A stretch of 64,000 nucleotides of DNA from Myxococcota bacterium (GTDB lineage: Bacteria > Myxococcota_A > UBA9160 > UBA4427): NCBI GenBank assembly GCA_041389495.1, contig JAWKRT010000001.1, positions 868,001 through 932,000 of the forward strand, written 5' to 3'. Position 1 is the stretch's first letter. Every line of letters starts with the position of its first letter. Below, piece after piece: positions 52,842 to 61,773 of the stretch. The position numbers and the translations under genes are program-made. The notes under the pieces are model-generated. The model did not search any database, was not told the DNA's origin, and was given only the letters and a program-made list of their open reading frames with translations.

Positions 52842-53852
52842 GTGCGCGCCGTCGTCGTCGAGGAGCCCTGCGAGCCGCGCGCGCTGCGCGTGCGCGACGA
52901 CGTCGACGAGCCCGCGGCCGCGCCCGGCGAGGTGGTGGTCGCCGTGCGCGCCGCCGCGCTCAACTTCTCCGACGTGCTGCTCGCGCGCGGCCGCTACCAG
53001 GAGCGTCCGCCGCTGCCCTTCGTGCTCGGGCGCGAGCTCGCGGGCGAGGTCGCGGCCGTCGGCGAGGGCGTCGCGGGCCTCGCGCCCGGCGACCGCGTCG
53101 CGGCGTCCGGCACGGTCGGTGCCTTCGCCGAGCGCGCGGCCGTCGCTGCCGCGCGCTGCATCCGCGTGCCCGACGCGCTCGACTTCGCGCGCGCCGCGGC
53201 GCTTCCCATCACCTATGGAACGAGCCACGCCGCGCTCGTCGACCGCGCCGCGCTGCGACGCGGCGAGACGGTGCTCGTGCACGCGGCCGCGGGCGGGACG
53301 GGCCTCGCCGCCGTGCAGATCGCGGCGGCGCGCGGCGCGCGCGTCTTCGCGACCGCGGGGGGCGCGGAGAAGTGCGCGCTCGCGCTCGCGCACGGCGCCG
53401 AACGCGCCGTCGACACGGCCGAGGGCGACTTCGTCGAGCGCGTGCGCGCGTGGACCGACGGGCGCGGCGTCGATGTCGTCTTCGACCCGGTCGGCGGCGA
53501 CACGGCGCTCCGCTCGCTCGACTGCCTCGCGTGGAAGGGGAGGCTGCTCGTCGTCGGCTTCGCGAGCGGCGACATCCCGGCGCTGGCGCTCGACTGCGTG
53601 CAGCGGGCCGGCGTCGACGTCGTCGGCGTGAACTGGCCGGGCTTCGAGGCGCGCGCGCCCGAGCGCGCGCGCGCACTGCTCGACGACCTGTTCGCGCTCG
53701 CGGCGCGGGGCGCGCTGCGGCCCGCGGTCGCGCTCCACCGCGGCCTCGAGGCGATCCCCGAGGCGCTCGCCGCTCTCGCCGAGCGGCGCACGCAGGGGAA
53801 GCTCGTCGTCGAGGTCGCGCGCCACACGGCGGGCGAGGTGTCGGCGCGCTGA
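52842..53852 (+). CDS. NADPH:quinone oxidoreductase-like MDR protein
   Basis: A 336-residue medium-chain reductase without zinc ligands. Landmarks are ALNFSDVLLARGRYQ, GRELAGEVAAVGEGV, and cofactor motif HAAAGGTGLAAVQ, then ARVFATAGG. It belongs to the quinone oxidoreductase/zeta-crystallin group and should reduce quinones or enones. The GTG at 52842 follows GGAGG. It is monocistronic. Confidence 0.88.
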   Translation: MRAVVVEEPCEPRALRVRDDVDEPAAAPGEVVVAVRAAALNFSDVLLARGRYQERPPLPFVLGRELAGEVAAVGEGVAGLAPGDRVAASGTVGAFAERAAVAAARCIRVPDALDFARAAALPITYGTSHAALVDRAALRRGETVLVHAAAGGTGLAAVQIAAARGARVFATAGGAEKCALALAHGAERAVDTAEGDFVERVRAWTDGRGVDVVFDPVGGDTALRSLDCLAWKGRLLVVGFASGDIPALALDCVQRAGVDVVGVNWPGFEARAPERARALLDDLFALAARGALRPAVALHRGLEAIPEALAALAERRTQGKLVVEVARHTAGEVSAR

Positions 53853-53937
53853 TGCGCGCGCCTCGATCCGCGCGCCGACGCGCACCGGCTGCGCTCGCGC
53901 GGGCGCCCGCCTCCCCCGCGCCTCCCCGAAATGGAAC

Positions 53938-53967
53938 GGGCCGGTGGAGCGTGTGCTCCACCGGCCC
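53938..53967 (-). terminator. Intrinsic terminator of the amt-glnK operon
   Basis: Arms GGGCCGGTGGAGC and GCTCCACCGGCCC (13 bp, perfect) enclose a 4-nt loop, 24 nt after the glnK stop. Reading on the minus strand it is followed by GTTCCATTTC, a weak T-rich tail. Confidence 0.75.
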
Positions 53968-53991
53968 GCCCGGTGCGATCGCGACGTCCGC

Positions 53992-54339
53992 CTAGGCTGC
54001 CGTCAGGGCCGCCTCGTCGCGCTCGCCGGTGCGGATGCGGATCGCGTCCGCGACATCGAGGACGAAGATCTTGCCGTCGCCGATGCGTCCCGTGTGGCAC
54101 GCCTCGCACAGCGCGTCCGTGACCTTCTCCACCATGTCGTCCGACACGACCACCTCGAGCTTGAGCTTCGGCAGGAAGTCGACCACGTACTCGGCTCCGC
54201 GGTAGAGCTCGCTGTGTCCCTTCTGCCTGCCGAACCCCTTCACCTCGCTCACCGTGAGCCCCTGGATGCCCACGTTGGCGAGAGCTTCCTTCGCGTCGTC
54301 GAGCTTGAAGGGCTTGATGATGGCTTCGATCTTCTTCAT
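53992..54339 (-). CDS. glnK: P-II nitrogen regulatory protein
   Basis: A 115-residue P-II protein. The uridylylation site Tyr51 is in ELYRGAEYVVDFLPK (T-loop), and the C-terminal GDGKIFVLDVADAIRIRTGE is conserved. P-II senses 2-oxoglutarate and ATP/ADP and here most likely controls the ammonium channel encoded 33 nt upstream. The order is amt then glnK, the reverse of the common glnK-amtB. GlnB versus GlnK is inferred from the amt linkage. Confidence 0.95.
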   Translation of the reverse strand: MKKIEAIIKPFKLDDAKEALANVGIQGLTVSEVKGFGRQKGHSELYRGAEYVVDFLPKLKLEVVVSDDMVEKVTDALCEACHTGRIGDGKIFVLDVADAIRIRTGERDEAALTAA

Positions 54340-54372
54340 GGCTTGCGTACCTCCGTCGCCGGCCCGCGAGGG

Positions 54373-55755
54373 CTAGCGACCCTCCGCGGCGATCGCGGTG
54401 CGCGCGAAGCTGTGACCCGCGGCCGCCGACCCGGGCGCCGCGCCGGGGAGGCCGGCGCCGACGGGAGCGACGTCGTAGGCGTGCATGCCGTGCTCGCCGT
54501 GATCGAGACCGTCGAGCTCCTCCTCGGGGCTCACGCGCAGGCCCATCGTCGCCTTGATGCCCAGGAAGAGCGCCGAGGCGCAGACCAGCGTGAAGGCACC
54601 GTAGGCGCCGACGCCGATCAGCTGCGTCACGAACGAGTGGTCGGGGTTGGTCGAGAAGATGCCGACCGCGAGCGTGCCCCAGATGCCGCACACGAGGTGC
54701 ACCGAGACCGCGCCGACCGGGTCGTCGATCTTGATCTTGTCGATCGCGATCACCGAGCCCACGACGATGCCGCCCGCGACGAGGCCGATCACGACCGCGG
54801 AGAGCGGCGTCATCACGTCCGCGCCCGCGGTGATGCCCACGAGCCCGGCGAGGATGCCGTTCAGCGCCATCGAGAGGTCGGGCTTCGAGCTCACGAAGGA
54901 GTAGGCGATCATCGCGCCGATCCCGCCCGCGGCCGCCGCGAGCGACGTCGTCACGAGCACGAGCGAGGTGAGCTCCGGGTCGGCCGACAGCACCGAGCCG
55001 CCGTTGAACCCGAACCAGCCGAGCCAGAGCAGCATCACGCCGATCACCGCCGAGGGCATGTTGCTGCCCGGGATCGGCGTCATGCGGCCGTCCTTCGCGT
55101 ACTTGCCGAGGCGCGGCCCGAGCACGGCGGCGCCGACGAGCGCGCCCCAGCCACCGACCGAGTGCACGAGCGTCGAGCCGGCGAAGTCGTAGAAGCCCAT
55201 CGCGTCGAGCCAGCCGCCGCCCCACTTCCACGAGCCCGCGATCGTGTAGACGAGCGCGACGAAGATCGTGGAGAAGACCATGAACGACGTCAGCTTGATG
55301 CGCTCGGCGACGGCGCCCGAGACGATCGTCGCGCAGGTCGCGGCGAACATCGCCTGGAACAGGAAGTCGGTCCAGTAGGTGTAGCCGCCGCTCGCGTAGT
55401 CGGGCGTCATGCCGTTCTCGGGCGGAGTGAGACCGAACCCGGCGAACCCGAGGTACCCGTTGAAGTCGCCCGGATACATCAGGTTGAAGCCGATCACGTA
55501 GTACGTGAGGATGCCGATGCAGACGATGAACACGTTCTTGAAGAGCACGTTGACCGTGTTCTTCGAGCGCGTGAGGCCGGACTCGAGCGTCGCGAAGCCG
55601 AGGTGCATGATGAACACCAGGCCGGCCGAGAGCATCATCCAGACGTTGTTGGCGACGAACGTTCCGGGCGAGACGGTGTCTTCTGCGAGCGCCACCGCCG
55701 GCAGGGCGAGGCCCGCCAGCAGCGCGGCTGCTCCAAGAGCGGTTCTTCGAAGCAT
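54373..55755 (-). CDS. amt: Ammonium transporter
   Basis: A 460-residue Amt channel with an N-terminal signal peptide (LRRTALGAAALLAGLALP, Ala-rich) and eleven membrane segments. The twin histidines are in STLVHSVGGWGAL and VSVHLVCGIWG. A C-terminal extension of about 60 residues (HGEHGMHAYD, Gly/Ala-rich) follows the channel. It moves ammonium into the cell under P-II control. ATG at 55755 is preceded by GGAGAA. The sigma-54 promoter lies about 100 nt upstream. Confidence 0.95.
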   Translation of the reverse strand: MLRRTALGAAALLAGLALPAVALAEDTVSPGTFVANNVWMMLSAGLVFIMHLGFATLESGLTRSKNTVNVLFKNVFIVCIGILTYYVIGFNLMYPGDFNGYLGFAGFGLTPPENGMTPDYASGGYTYWTDFLFQAMFAATCATIVSGAVAERIKLTSFMVFSTIFVALVYTIAGSWKWGGGWLDAMGFYDFAGSTLVHSVGGWGALVGAAVLGPRLGKYAKDGRMTPIPGSNMPSAVIGVMLLWLGWFGFNGGSVLSADPELTSLVLVTTSLAAAAGGIGAMIAYSFVSSKPDLSMALNGILAGLVGITAGADVMTPLSAVVIGLVAGGIVVGSVIAIDKIKIDDPVGAVSVHLVCGIWGTLAVGIFSTNPDHSFVTQLIGVGAYGAFTLVCASALFLGIKATMGLRVSPEEELDGLDHGEHGMHAYDVAPVGAGLPGAAPGSAAAGHSFARTAIAAEGR

Positions 55756-55857
55756 CGGTGTGGGTTCTCCAGGGTCGGTGGGGTCGTCGCGCGCGTGACG
55801 CACCCTTCACGCTGCACGCGCTCGTCGAGCCAGGGGGCTCGTTCGGGCCTTCGCAGG

Positions 55858-55874
55858 AGCAACGCGCGTGCCAA
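55858..55874 (-). promoter_or_regulatory. Sigma-54 (RpoN) promoter of amt-glnK
   Basis: On the minus strand the sequence TTGGCACGCGCGTTGCT matches the -24/-12 consensus TGGCACG-N4-TTGCW exactly, with GG and GC 10 nt apart. It lies about 100 nt before the amt start. Nitrogen-limited activation by an NtrC-type regulator is expected; that gene is not in the window. Confidence 0.85.
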
Positions 55875-56027
55875 CGCGCTCGGCCGGGCCGGTCGGCGCC
55901 GGAGCGCTACGCGAGAAGCTCGACTGGGCGCGTTCGTGCCCGATCGACGCCGAAAGCGGGCCGACGGCTGCTCACCAGGCGGGCAGCGCTGACGCGCGAA
56001 CGGGCAGTGCGGGCAGGGGGCGCGCGC

Positions 56028-57149
56028 TCAGCGCGCGGGCTTGCGGAAGGTCGAGATGCAGTCGAGGTCCTCGAGGAACCAGTCGAGCAGGCGCTGCTCG
56101 ACGACCTCGAGGCCGGCCTCTTCGCAGTAGTCCGCGAAGAGCTCGCGCGTCATGTTGCTGCGCCACGAGGGGTTCTCGAGCCAGCGCTCGCTGCTCGACA
56201 CCGTGCCGAAGTTCGAGTGGTGCACGAAGCCCGTGCCGCCCGGCGCCAGCACGCGCGCGAACTCGCGCACGTACTCGCGCACGACGCGCTTGTCGAAGTG
56301 CACCATCGCGTCCCAGCTGTAGACGAACGTGATGCTCGCGTCGGCGATGCCGGCGAGCGAGCGGCCGTCGTTCACGTGATAGTGGAGCCGGCAGCTCGGC
56401 GTCCCGTCGCCGAAGCGCTTGCGGCACGCCTTGATGCACGACTTGTTGACGTCGACGAGGTGGATCTCGCGCGCGTGCTCGAGGAGCTTCGCCGTGTTGC
56501 GCCCGTGGCCGGGCGCGAGCTCGAGCACGCTCCGGAAATCCGCGCGCTCGATCGCCGGCCAGATCAGGTCGCGCCACTGGCCGTCGATGCCCGGCTCGGC
56601 CGCGCCGTAGTAGCCGACCTCGTCGTGCGCCTCGCGGCACTCGTCGATCTGCCGCCGGATCACGTCCTCGTCGGGCACGAGGCGGGCCGGCTCGCCGGCC
56701 GCGCCCGCCGCGCCCTGTGCCCGCTGCGCCTCGGCCTGTGCGAGCCGCTTCGCCACGACGGCCGCGTGCCGCCGCGTCTCCTCGAGCGCGAGGCGCAGGC
56801 TCTCGACGTGCCGCTCGGATTCGGCGAGCGCGGCGCGCAGCTCGGTGCGGTCGGCCTCGAGCCCCGCGCGGTCGCCCTCGAGGTTCGCGGCGTGGCGCTC
56901 GAGCTGCGCGAGCCGGTCCTCGAGGTTCGCGGTGTGCCCCTCGAGCCCGTCGACGCGCTCGCGCGCCTCGCCGAGCAGCCCCTCGACGTTCGCGACGTGC
57001 GCGCGCAGCCCCTCGACGACCCACTCGCGGTGCGCGCGGATCTCGAGCAGCACGTCGATCTCGGCGAGCGCGGCGGCGAGGTCGCGCGGCTCGCTCTCGA
57101 GCGGCTCGATCCGGGCGCGCCAGGGCTTGTCGTCGCGGTCGTCGCTCAT
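56028..57149 (-). CDS. Class I SAM-dependent methyltransferase with N-terminal coiled coil
   Basis: A 373-residue protein. Residues ~45-155 form a long coiled coil (repeated HxxNLE units such as VANVEGLL, TANLEDRL, AANLEGDR). The C-terminal 200 residues hold a Rossmann methyltransferase with motif I VLELAPGHGRNT and motif DVNKSCIKACRKRF. It is similar to methyltransferases found with polysaccharide clusters. Substrate is unknown. Start ATG at 57149. It diverges from the GT-C-like gene. Confidence 0.85.
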   Translation of the reverse strand: MSDDRDDKPWRARIEPLESEPRDLAAALAEIDVLLEIRAHREWVVEGLRAHVANVEGLLGEARERVDGLEGHTANLEDRLAQLERHAANLEGDRAGLEADRTELRAALAESERHVESLRLALEETRRHAAVVAKRLAQAEAQRAQGAAGAAGEPARLVPDEDVIRRQIDECREAHDEVGYYGAAEPGIDGQWRDLIWPAIERADFRSVLELAPGHGRNTAKLLEHAREIHLVDVNKSCIKACRKRFGDGTPSCRLHYHVNDGRSLAGIADASITFVYSWDAMVHFDKRVVREYVREFARVLAPGGTGFVHHSNFGTVSSSERWLENPSWRSNMTRELFADYCEEAGLEVVEQRLLDWFLEDLDCISTFRKPAR

Positions 57150-57311
57150 CGGGGCACTCGCGCAGGGGCAGCGGCGGGGAGCGCGGCAGTCTAGCGCGCG
57201 GTGCGGCGCCGTTCGGAGCGATGGCCTACACAGCCCCGTCGCGGCGGGGTGCCCGGTCGAGGGCCCGGGCGCGCGCCGCGCCCGCAGGAGCCGAGCCCCG
57301 GTCGCCGTCGC

Positions 57312-58916
57312 ATGCGAACGCCTCCGATCTCCCCGCGCAACGCCCTCGCGAGCGCGCTCCTCGGCGCGCTGCTCGCGGCCGCCTTCGCGGCCGCGGCCGA
57401 CGTTCCGTCGTTCGTCGGCGACGACGGCGGCATCACCCTCCGCTACGCCGAGCGCATCGCCGAGGGCCGCGGCTTCGGATACAACGACGGCGAGCGCGTC
57501 AACGGCTCGAGCAACCCGCTCTACACGCTCCTCCTCGCGGCCGCGCTGCGCGCGGGCGTCGCGCCCGCGAGCGCCGTCGTCGCGATCGGCGTCGCGTCGG
57601 TCGCGGTCGCGGCGGGCGCGCTCGTCTTCGCCTTCGCGCGGCGCGGCTCGCTCGCCGCCGCCGCGCTCGCGTGGCTCGCGCTGGTCGTGAGCCCGTTCCG
57701 CACCGGGCTCCTCTTCAGCGGCCTCGAGTCGCCGCTCACGCTCGCGCTCGCGTGCCTCGCCGTCGCCGCGTGCGGCACGTCGAGCGCGGCCTTCCGCGGG
57801 CTCGCCGTCGGCGCCCTCGTCGCGAACAAGCTCGACGGCGCGGCCGCGGCGCTCGCGCTCGCCGCGAGCGTGGCGGTCTGCGAGCGCCGGCTCGCGCTGC
57901 GCGAAGCCGCGTGGGCGCTCGCGGCCTACCTCCCGGTCGCGGCGCTCCAGCTCGCCGCGTTCGGCTCCGTGCTCCCGAACTCGGCCGCGACGAAGCTCGC
58001 CGAGCACGCGAACGCCGCCTTCGACCGCGGCTGGGTCGTCGACGGCCTGCTCGACCACGGCGCGTGGCAGGTCGTGCCCGCGGCGCTCGCCGTGCTCCTG
58101 CAGCTCCACCCGCGCGCGCGCTCGCGCGCCGGCGTCTTCGCCTCGGTCTGGCTCGTGCTCCACGTCGCCGTCTTCTCGCTCGTCGACCTCGGGGCGCCGT
58201 ACCCGTGGTACCTGCTCGCGCCGACCGCGCTGCTCGCGCCGCTCGCCGCGATCGCACTGCTCGACGGCGTCGCGCTCGCCGCGGCGGCCGCGTCGCTCGG
58301 CGCGCGCGCCGCGGAGCTCGCGCGCGCGACGCTCGTGGTGCTCGCCGCCGTCGTCTGGGTGCGACCGCTCGCCGAGTACCAGCTCGCGCCGTCGACGCCG
58401 CGCACCCATCTCGCGCCCTACGCCGAGAGCGACCTCGCGCGCCAGGCCGCCGGCGCCTGGCTGCGCAAGCACACGAGCGCGACCGAGCTCCTCGCCTCGC
58501 CGTGGGGCCTCCCCGCCTACGAGTACGGCGGGCCCGTCTACGACGGCACCTTCCTCAACTCGCGCCCCGACGAGGCGCGCTTCCACGCCGCGATGTACTA
58601 CCTCGGCGAGTTCCCGAGCGGCGCGCCCTCGCGCGAGGCCCTCGGCGCCGAGCTCGTCGCCTTCTTCCGCTGCGGCCCGCGGTCCGTCGGCTACGCCGTC
58701 TACGCGCGCCCCGCGAGCGAGGTCGCGCGCGCGCGCATCGCCTACCTCGACGCCCCGCGCGACGGACTCGCGCGCGACGCCGACCTCCGCGCCACCGACT
58801 TCAAGGCCGTCGACGCGCGCACGGCGGCCCGCATCGAAGGCGACGTCGCGGGCACGGACGGCTACCCCGCCTGCCGCGCCCCGCGCGACGGCGAGCCCGA
58901 CGCTCACTCCCCGTAG
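57312..58916 (+). CDS. GT-C-like glycosyltransferase/membrane protein
   Basis: A 534-residue protein with about nine to eleven hydrophobic segments. The N-terminal periplasmic loop has VGDDGGITLRYAERIAEGRG with an acidic pair, followed by NGSSNPLYTLLLAA, the layout of GT-C mannosyltransferase-like proteins; LGAPYPWYLLAPTA is a later landmark. The C-terminus is a soluble domain. A lipid-linked sugar donor is expected. ATG at 57312 lacks a good ribosome site. It ends 13 nt inside the convergent sulfatase gene. Confidence 0.75.
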   Translation: MRTPPISPRNALASALLGALLAAAFAAAADVPSFVGDDGGITLRYAERIAEGRGFGYNDGERVNGSSNPLYTLLLAAALRAGVAPASAVVAIGVASVAVAAGALVFAFARRGSLAAAALAWLALVVSPFRTGLLFSGLESPLTLALACLAVAACGTSSAAFRGLAVGALVANKLDGAAAALALAASVAVCERRLALREAAWALAAYLPVAALQLAAFGSVLPNSAATKLAEHANAAFDRGWVVDGLLDHGAWQVVPAALAVLLQLHPRARSRAGVFASVWLVLHVAVFSLVDLGAPYPWYLLAPTALLAPLAAIALLDGVALAAAAASLGARAAELARATLVVLAAVVWVRPLAEYQLAPSTPRTHLAPYAESDLARQAAGAWLRKHTSATELLASPWGLPAYEYGGPVYDGTFLNSRPDEARFHAAMYYLGEFPSGAPSREALGAELVAFFRCGPRSVGYAVYARPASEVARARIAYLDAPRDGLARDADLRATDFKAVDARTAARIEGDVAGTDGYPACRAPRDGEPDAHSP

Positions 58917-60343
58917 CCGAGCTCGCGCAGCTGCCGCTTCTCGTCGGGGGTGAGGTCGACGGGCGGCGGCCGCGCGGTGCGGGCGCGCAGGCGTGCGCGA
59001 ATCGCGTCGGATTCGGCCTGGCGCGCCGCGAGACGCGCGGCGAGGCGCGCGGCGACGTCGGGGTGGTCGTCGATCCGATTCGACGTCTCCGCTGGATCCG
59101 TCTCGAGGTCGAACAGCTTCGGCCCGAGGTCGAGACGCGCGCGGAGCTCGTCGCGGACGTCGGGCTCCGGCTTCAGGTGGTTGCGGAGCACCGGCTCGAC
59201 GCTGGCCCGCGCGTCCTCGACGTACTTCCAGCGGCCGACGCGGACGAAGCCCGCGTCGCCGAGGTGCGGCGAGTCGCCGAACACGGCGTGGTCCGCGGGC
59301 AGCGACGCCTCCCCCTCGAGAACGGGCCGCAGCGACCGACCCTGTGCGGCGGGATCCGGCTCGAGGCCGGCGATCGCGCGCATCGTCGGCCCGAGATCGA
59401 TCAGCGAGACGGGAACGTCGATCGCCCGCCCGCCCGCGACGCGCGCGGGCGGCTTCACGATCAGGGGAACGCGGAGCTCGGGCTCGTAGAGGAAGAGCCC
59501 GTGCCCGATCCAGACGCGGTGCTCGTAGAAGGCTTCTCCGTGGTCGGACGTGACGAAGACCCACGTGTCGTCCCACGCTCCCGCGGCGCGCAGCCCCTCG
59601 AAGAGCCGCTCGAGCTCGGCGTCGACGCGCGCGACGCCCGCGTCGTAGCGCGCGCGCACCCACGCCACGCCGGTCGCCTGCGGCAGCTCGCGCAGGTGCC
59701 GTTGATAGGCGAGCCGACGCAGGAAGGGGAGCGCGTCGTCGGGCGGGAGCGCGTCGCTCACGTAGCGGTCGGTCCACGGCGCCGGCGCCGTGTACGGACC
59801 GTGCACGTCGAACACGTGGAGGAAGAAGAACGAGGGGCGACCGCGCATGCGTCGCGCGAACTCGAGTGCGGCGTCGACGCCCTGCGCGACGTCCTTGCGG
59901 TCGGGGTGGAGGGAGAACTCGTCCATGCCGCGATCGAATCCGTACTTCGAGCCCACGTACGTCGTGTTGACGCGCGCGCCCGTCGCGTAGCCCGCGCCGG
60001 CGAGCGCCTCGGCGAGCATCGGGGCCGCGTCGGGAATCGCCGTTCGCCCGTTCACGCCGAGCGCGCGCGGCGCGAGGCCCGTGAACAGGCTCGCGTGCGA
60101 CGGGATGGTCCACGGCGCCGGTGCGTAGGCGTTGCGGAACACGATCGACTCGCGCGCGAGCGCGTCGAGCACGGGCGTCGGCCGCGCGCTCCCGTACGTG
60201 CCGACGGAGTCGGCGCGGAGCGTGTCGATCGAGACGAGGAGGATGCTCTCCCGTGTGTTCGCGTCGGAGGCCGGCGCGCGATCGCACGCGACGAGCGTGC
60301 CGAGCACCGCCGCGAGCACCGCGCGGGCGTCCCGCCGGTTCAC
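58904..60343 (-). CDS. Sulfatase-fold (alkaline phosphatase superfamily) lipoprotein
   Basis: A 479-residue lipoprotein (lipobox TLVAC, Cys20) of the sulfatase fold. Metal Asp40 is in SIDTLRAD; the nucleophile segment reads WTIPSHASLFTG (78-89), with Thr79 where formylglycine-forming Cys/Ser would be and His instead of Arg. FLHVFDVHGPY and FVTSDHGEAFYEH give further metal ligands. A Thr nucleophile points to a phospho-transferase or phosphodiesterase-like chemistry rather than a classical sulfatase. The GTG at 60343 overlaps the upstream stop as GTGA, so it is coupled to the SGNH-like gene. Confidence 0.87.
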   Translation of the reverse strand: MNRRDARAVLAAVLGTLVACDRAPASDANTRESILLVSIDTLRADSVGTYGSARPTPVLDALARESIVFRNAYAPAPWTIPSHASLFTGLAPRALGVNGRTAIPDAAPMLAEALAGAGYATGARVNTTYVGSKYGFDRGMDEFSLHPDRKDVAQGVDAALEFARRMRGRPSFFFLHVFDVHGPYTAPAPWTDRYVSDALPPDDALPFLRRLAYQRHLRELPQATGVAWVRARYDAGVARVDAELERLFEGLRAAGAWDDTWVFVTSDHGEAFYEHRVWIGHGLFLYEPELRVPLIVKPPARVAGGRAIDVPVSLIDLGPTMRAIAGLEPDPAAQGRSLRPVLEGEASLPADHAVFGDSPHLGDAGFVRVGRWKYVEDARASVEPVLRNHLKPEPDVRDELRARLDLGPKLFDLETDPAETSNRIDDHPDVAARLAARLAARQAESDAIRARLRARTARPPPVDLTPDEKRQLRELGYGE

Positions 60344-61710
60344 CGCCCACCCGGGTCGATGCGCAGCTGCTCGACGATCGAGCGCGCCAGCACGACGTTG
60401 CCCGCGCGGTTGTAGTGGCAGCACACGTCGACGTAGATCGGCTCCTGCCGGTCGACGAAGATGCGCGTCAGGTCGTGGAACTCGATCCCGCCCGCCTCGA
60501 TGCGCGGAATCGCGTCGAAGAGCAGCGGGTATCCCCACGCGACGTTCTGCTGCAGTCCGCCCTCGCGGTACGCGTTCGCGCGCTCCTGGGCGTCGAGGGG
60601 CTTCGAGCCGGGGACGTACTGGTTGGGCTGGAGTACGTGGACGTAGTCCGCGCCCGCCGCCCGGCTCAGGGCCGCCATCATGCGCGACCCCCGGACCCAC
60701 AGGTCCACGAGGACGTCGCCGCAGCGCGGATCGTCGGCTCCGCAGTCGATCGGAAGCTGCGCGACGCGCGCGCCGCCCGCTCCCTTCGCGGCGAGCGCCT
60801 CGACCCGCATCTCTTCGGCGACCGCGCGCTCGAGGAGCGCGCGCTGCCGCAGGCCCGCGATCCAGCGGACGAGTGCGCTGCGCGCCCACGCGCTCGTCGC
60901 GACGAAGTGGCGCACCGCATCTGCGCGACGCCGCGCGTCGATCGCGCGGCCGGCGTGCAGGAGCTCGTCCTGGGACGGCGCGACGCCGCCGAGTGCGACC
61001 GCTGCCGAGTAGTGGCTTCGCGACGGGAAGAAGGGGTGGTGCCCCGCTCGTGCGTCGCGCGCACCGAGGTGCACCTCGTTGAACCCGTCCACGTTGAGGA
61101 CGAGGTCGAGGGGGATGCCGAGCTCGATCGCTTCGACGAGGGCAATGGCTTGCTGCGGCTGCTTGTAGCCGGCGCTCGCGAGGTTCGCGATCGCGACGCG
61201 TCCGGCGAGGGACGGAAAGCGCCCTTCGAGTGCCGCTGCGAGCTCGTCGCCCGCGATCGTCGCGAGCTGCGATGCGACCGAGCCGCCGAACACGCCGACG
61301 ACGTAGTCGCGCTCGGAGAGGGCTCGGTAGTCCTCGATCCTCGATTCGAACCCGAGCGCGTTCACACGCGTGTGACGTCGAGCAAGCGCAGCAGGCGCGC
61401 TCGCGCCGTCCGCCTCGCCTCCGTCGCTCGGGCGCGGTCGCCGACTCCACCCGAGGTAGGGATGGATCTGGCGCCCGAGATCGTTGCGTCGCGCTTCCTC
61501 GTCGTCGGCGAGCCCCGCGCTCGCGCCGGCGTGCGGGGGGCGGCGGACGTCCGCACCGAGATCGAGCACTCGCACGGCGACCTCGCTCGCGACGAACGCG
61601 AGGCCGAGGGTCGATGCGAGCCAGATCGAGTTGCGGAGCAGCTGCGGCGCCATTCGCGTCAGTCGTGGATCGCCGTCGCGAGCGCTCGCGGTGCGGTCGT
61701 CCGAACGCAC
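60340..61710 (-). CDS. SGNH/GDSL-hydrolase-like membrane-anchored protein
   Basis: A 456-residue protein with one N-terminal membrane segment (SIWLASTLGLAFVASEVAVR near 28-47) and an extracytoplasmic SGNH-like domain: block I VGVFGGSVASQ (Ser nucleophile), LVLNVDGFNEV (Asn-like block III) and C-terminal DVCCHYNRAGN with Asp/His. Such proteins add or remove acyl groups on surface glycans. The GTG at 61710 sits beside a hairpin; an internal ATG at 61653 is an alternative start. Its stop overlaps the sulfatase start. Confidence 0.75.
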   Translation of the reverse strand: MRSDDRTASARDGDPRLTRMAPQLLRNSIWLASTLGLAFVASEVAVRVLDLGADVRRPPHAGASAGLADDEEARRNDLGRQIHPYLGWSRRPRPSDGGEADGASAPAALARRHTRVNALGFESRIEDYRALSERDYVVGVFGGSVASQLATIAGDELAAALEGRFPSLAGRVAIANLASAGYKQPQQAIALVEAIELGIPLDLVLNVDGFNEVHLGARDARAGHHPFFPSRSHYSAAVALGGVAPSQDELLHAGRAIDARRRADAVRHFVATSAWARSALVRWIAGLRQRALLERAVAEEMRVEALAAKGAGGARVAQLPIDCGADDPRCGDVLVDLWVRGSRMMAALSRAAGADYVHVLQPNQYVPGSKPLDAQERANAYREGGLQQNVAWGYPLLFDAIPRIEAGGIEFHDLTRIFVDRQEPIYVDVCCHYNRAGNVVLARSIVEQLRIDPGGR

Positions 61711-61747
61711 GACACCCCCGCCTCCGTCGAGCGGAAGCGGGGGTGTC
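61711..61747. terminator. Perfect 11-bp inverted repeat between the repeat-protein and SGNH genes
   Basis: Arms GACACCCCCGC and GCGGGGGTGTC, extended by TCCG/CGGA, enclose a 4-6 nt loop. It lies 26 nt after the stop of the repeat protein and touches the GTG of the SGNH-like gene. No T tract follows on either strand, so it may be a terminator, an mRNA-stabilising hairpin, or a translation-control hairpin. Confidence 0.55.
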
Positions 61748-61773
61748 GGCAGGAGAGCCGGGCTGCGACGGTC

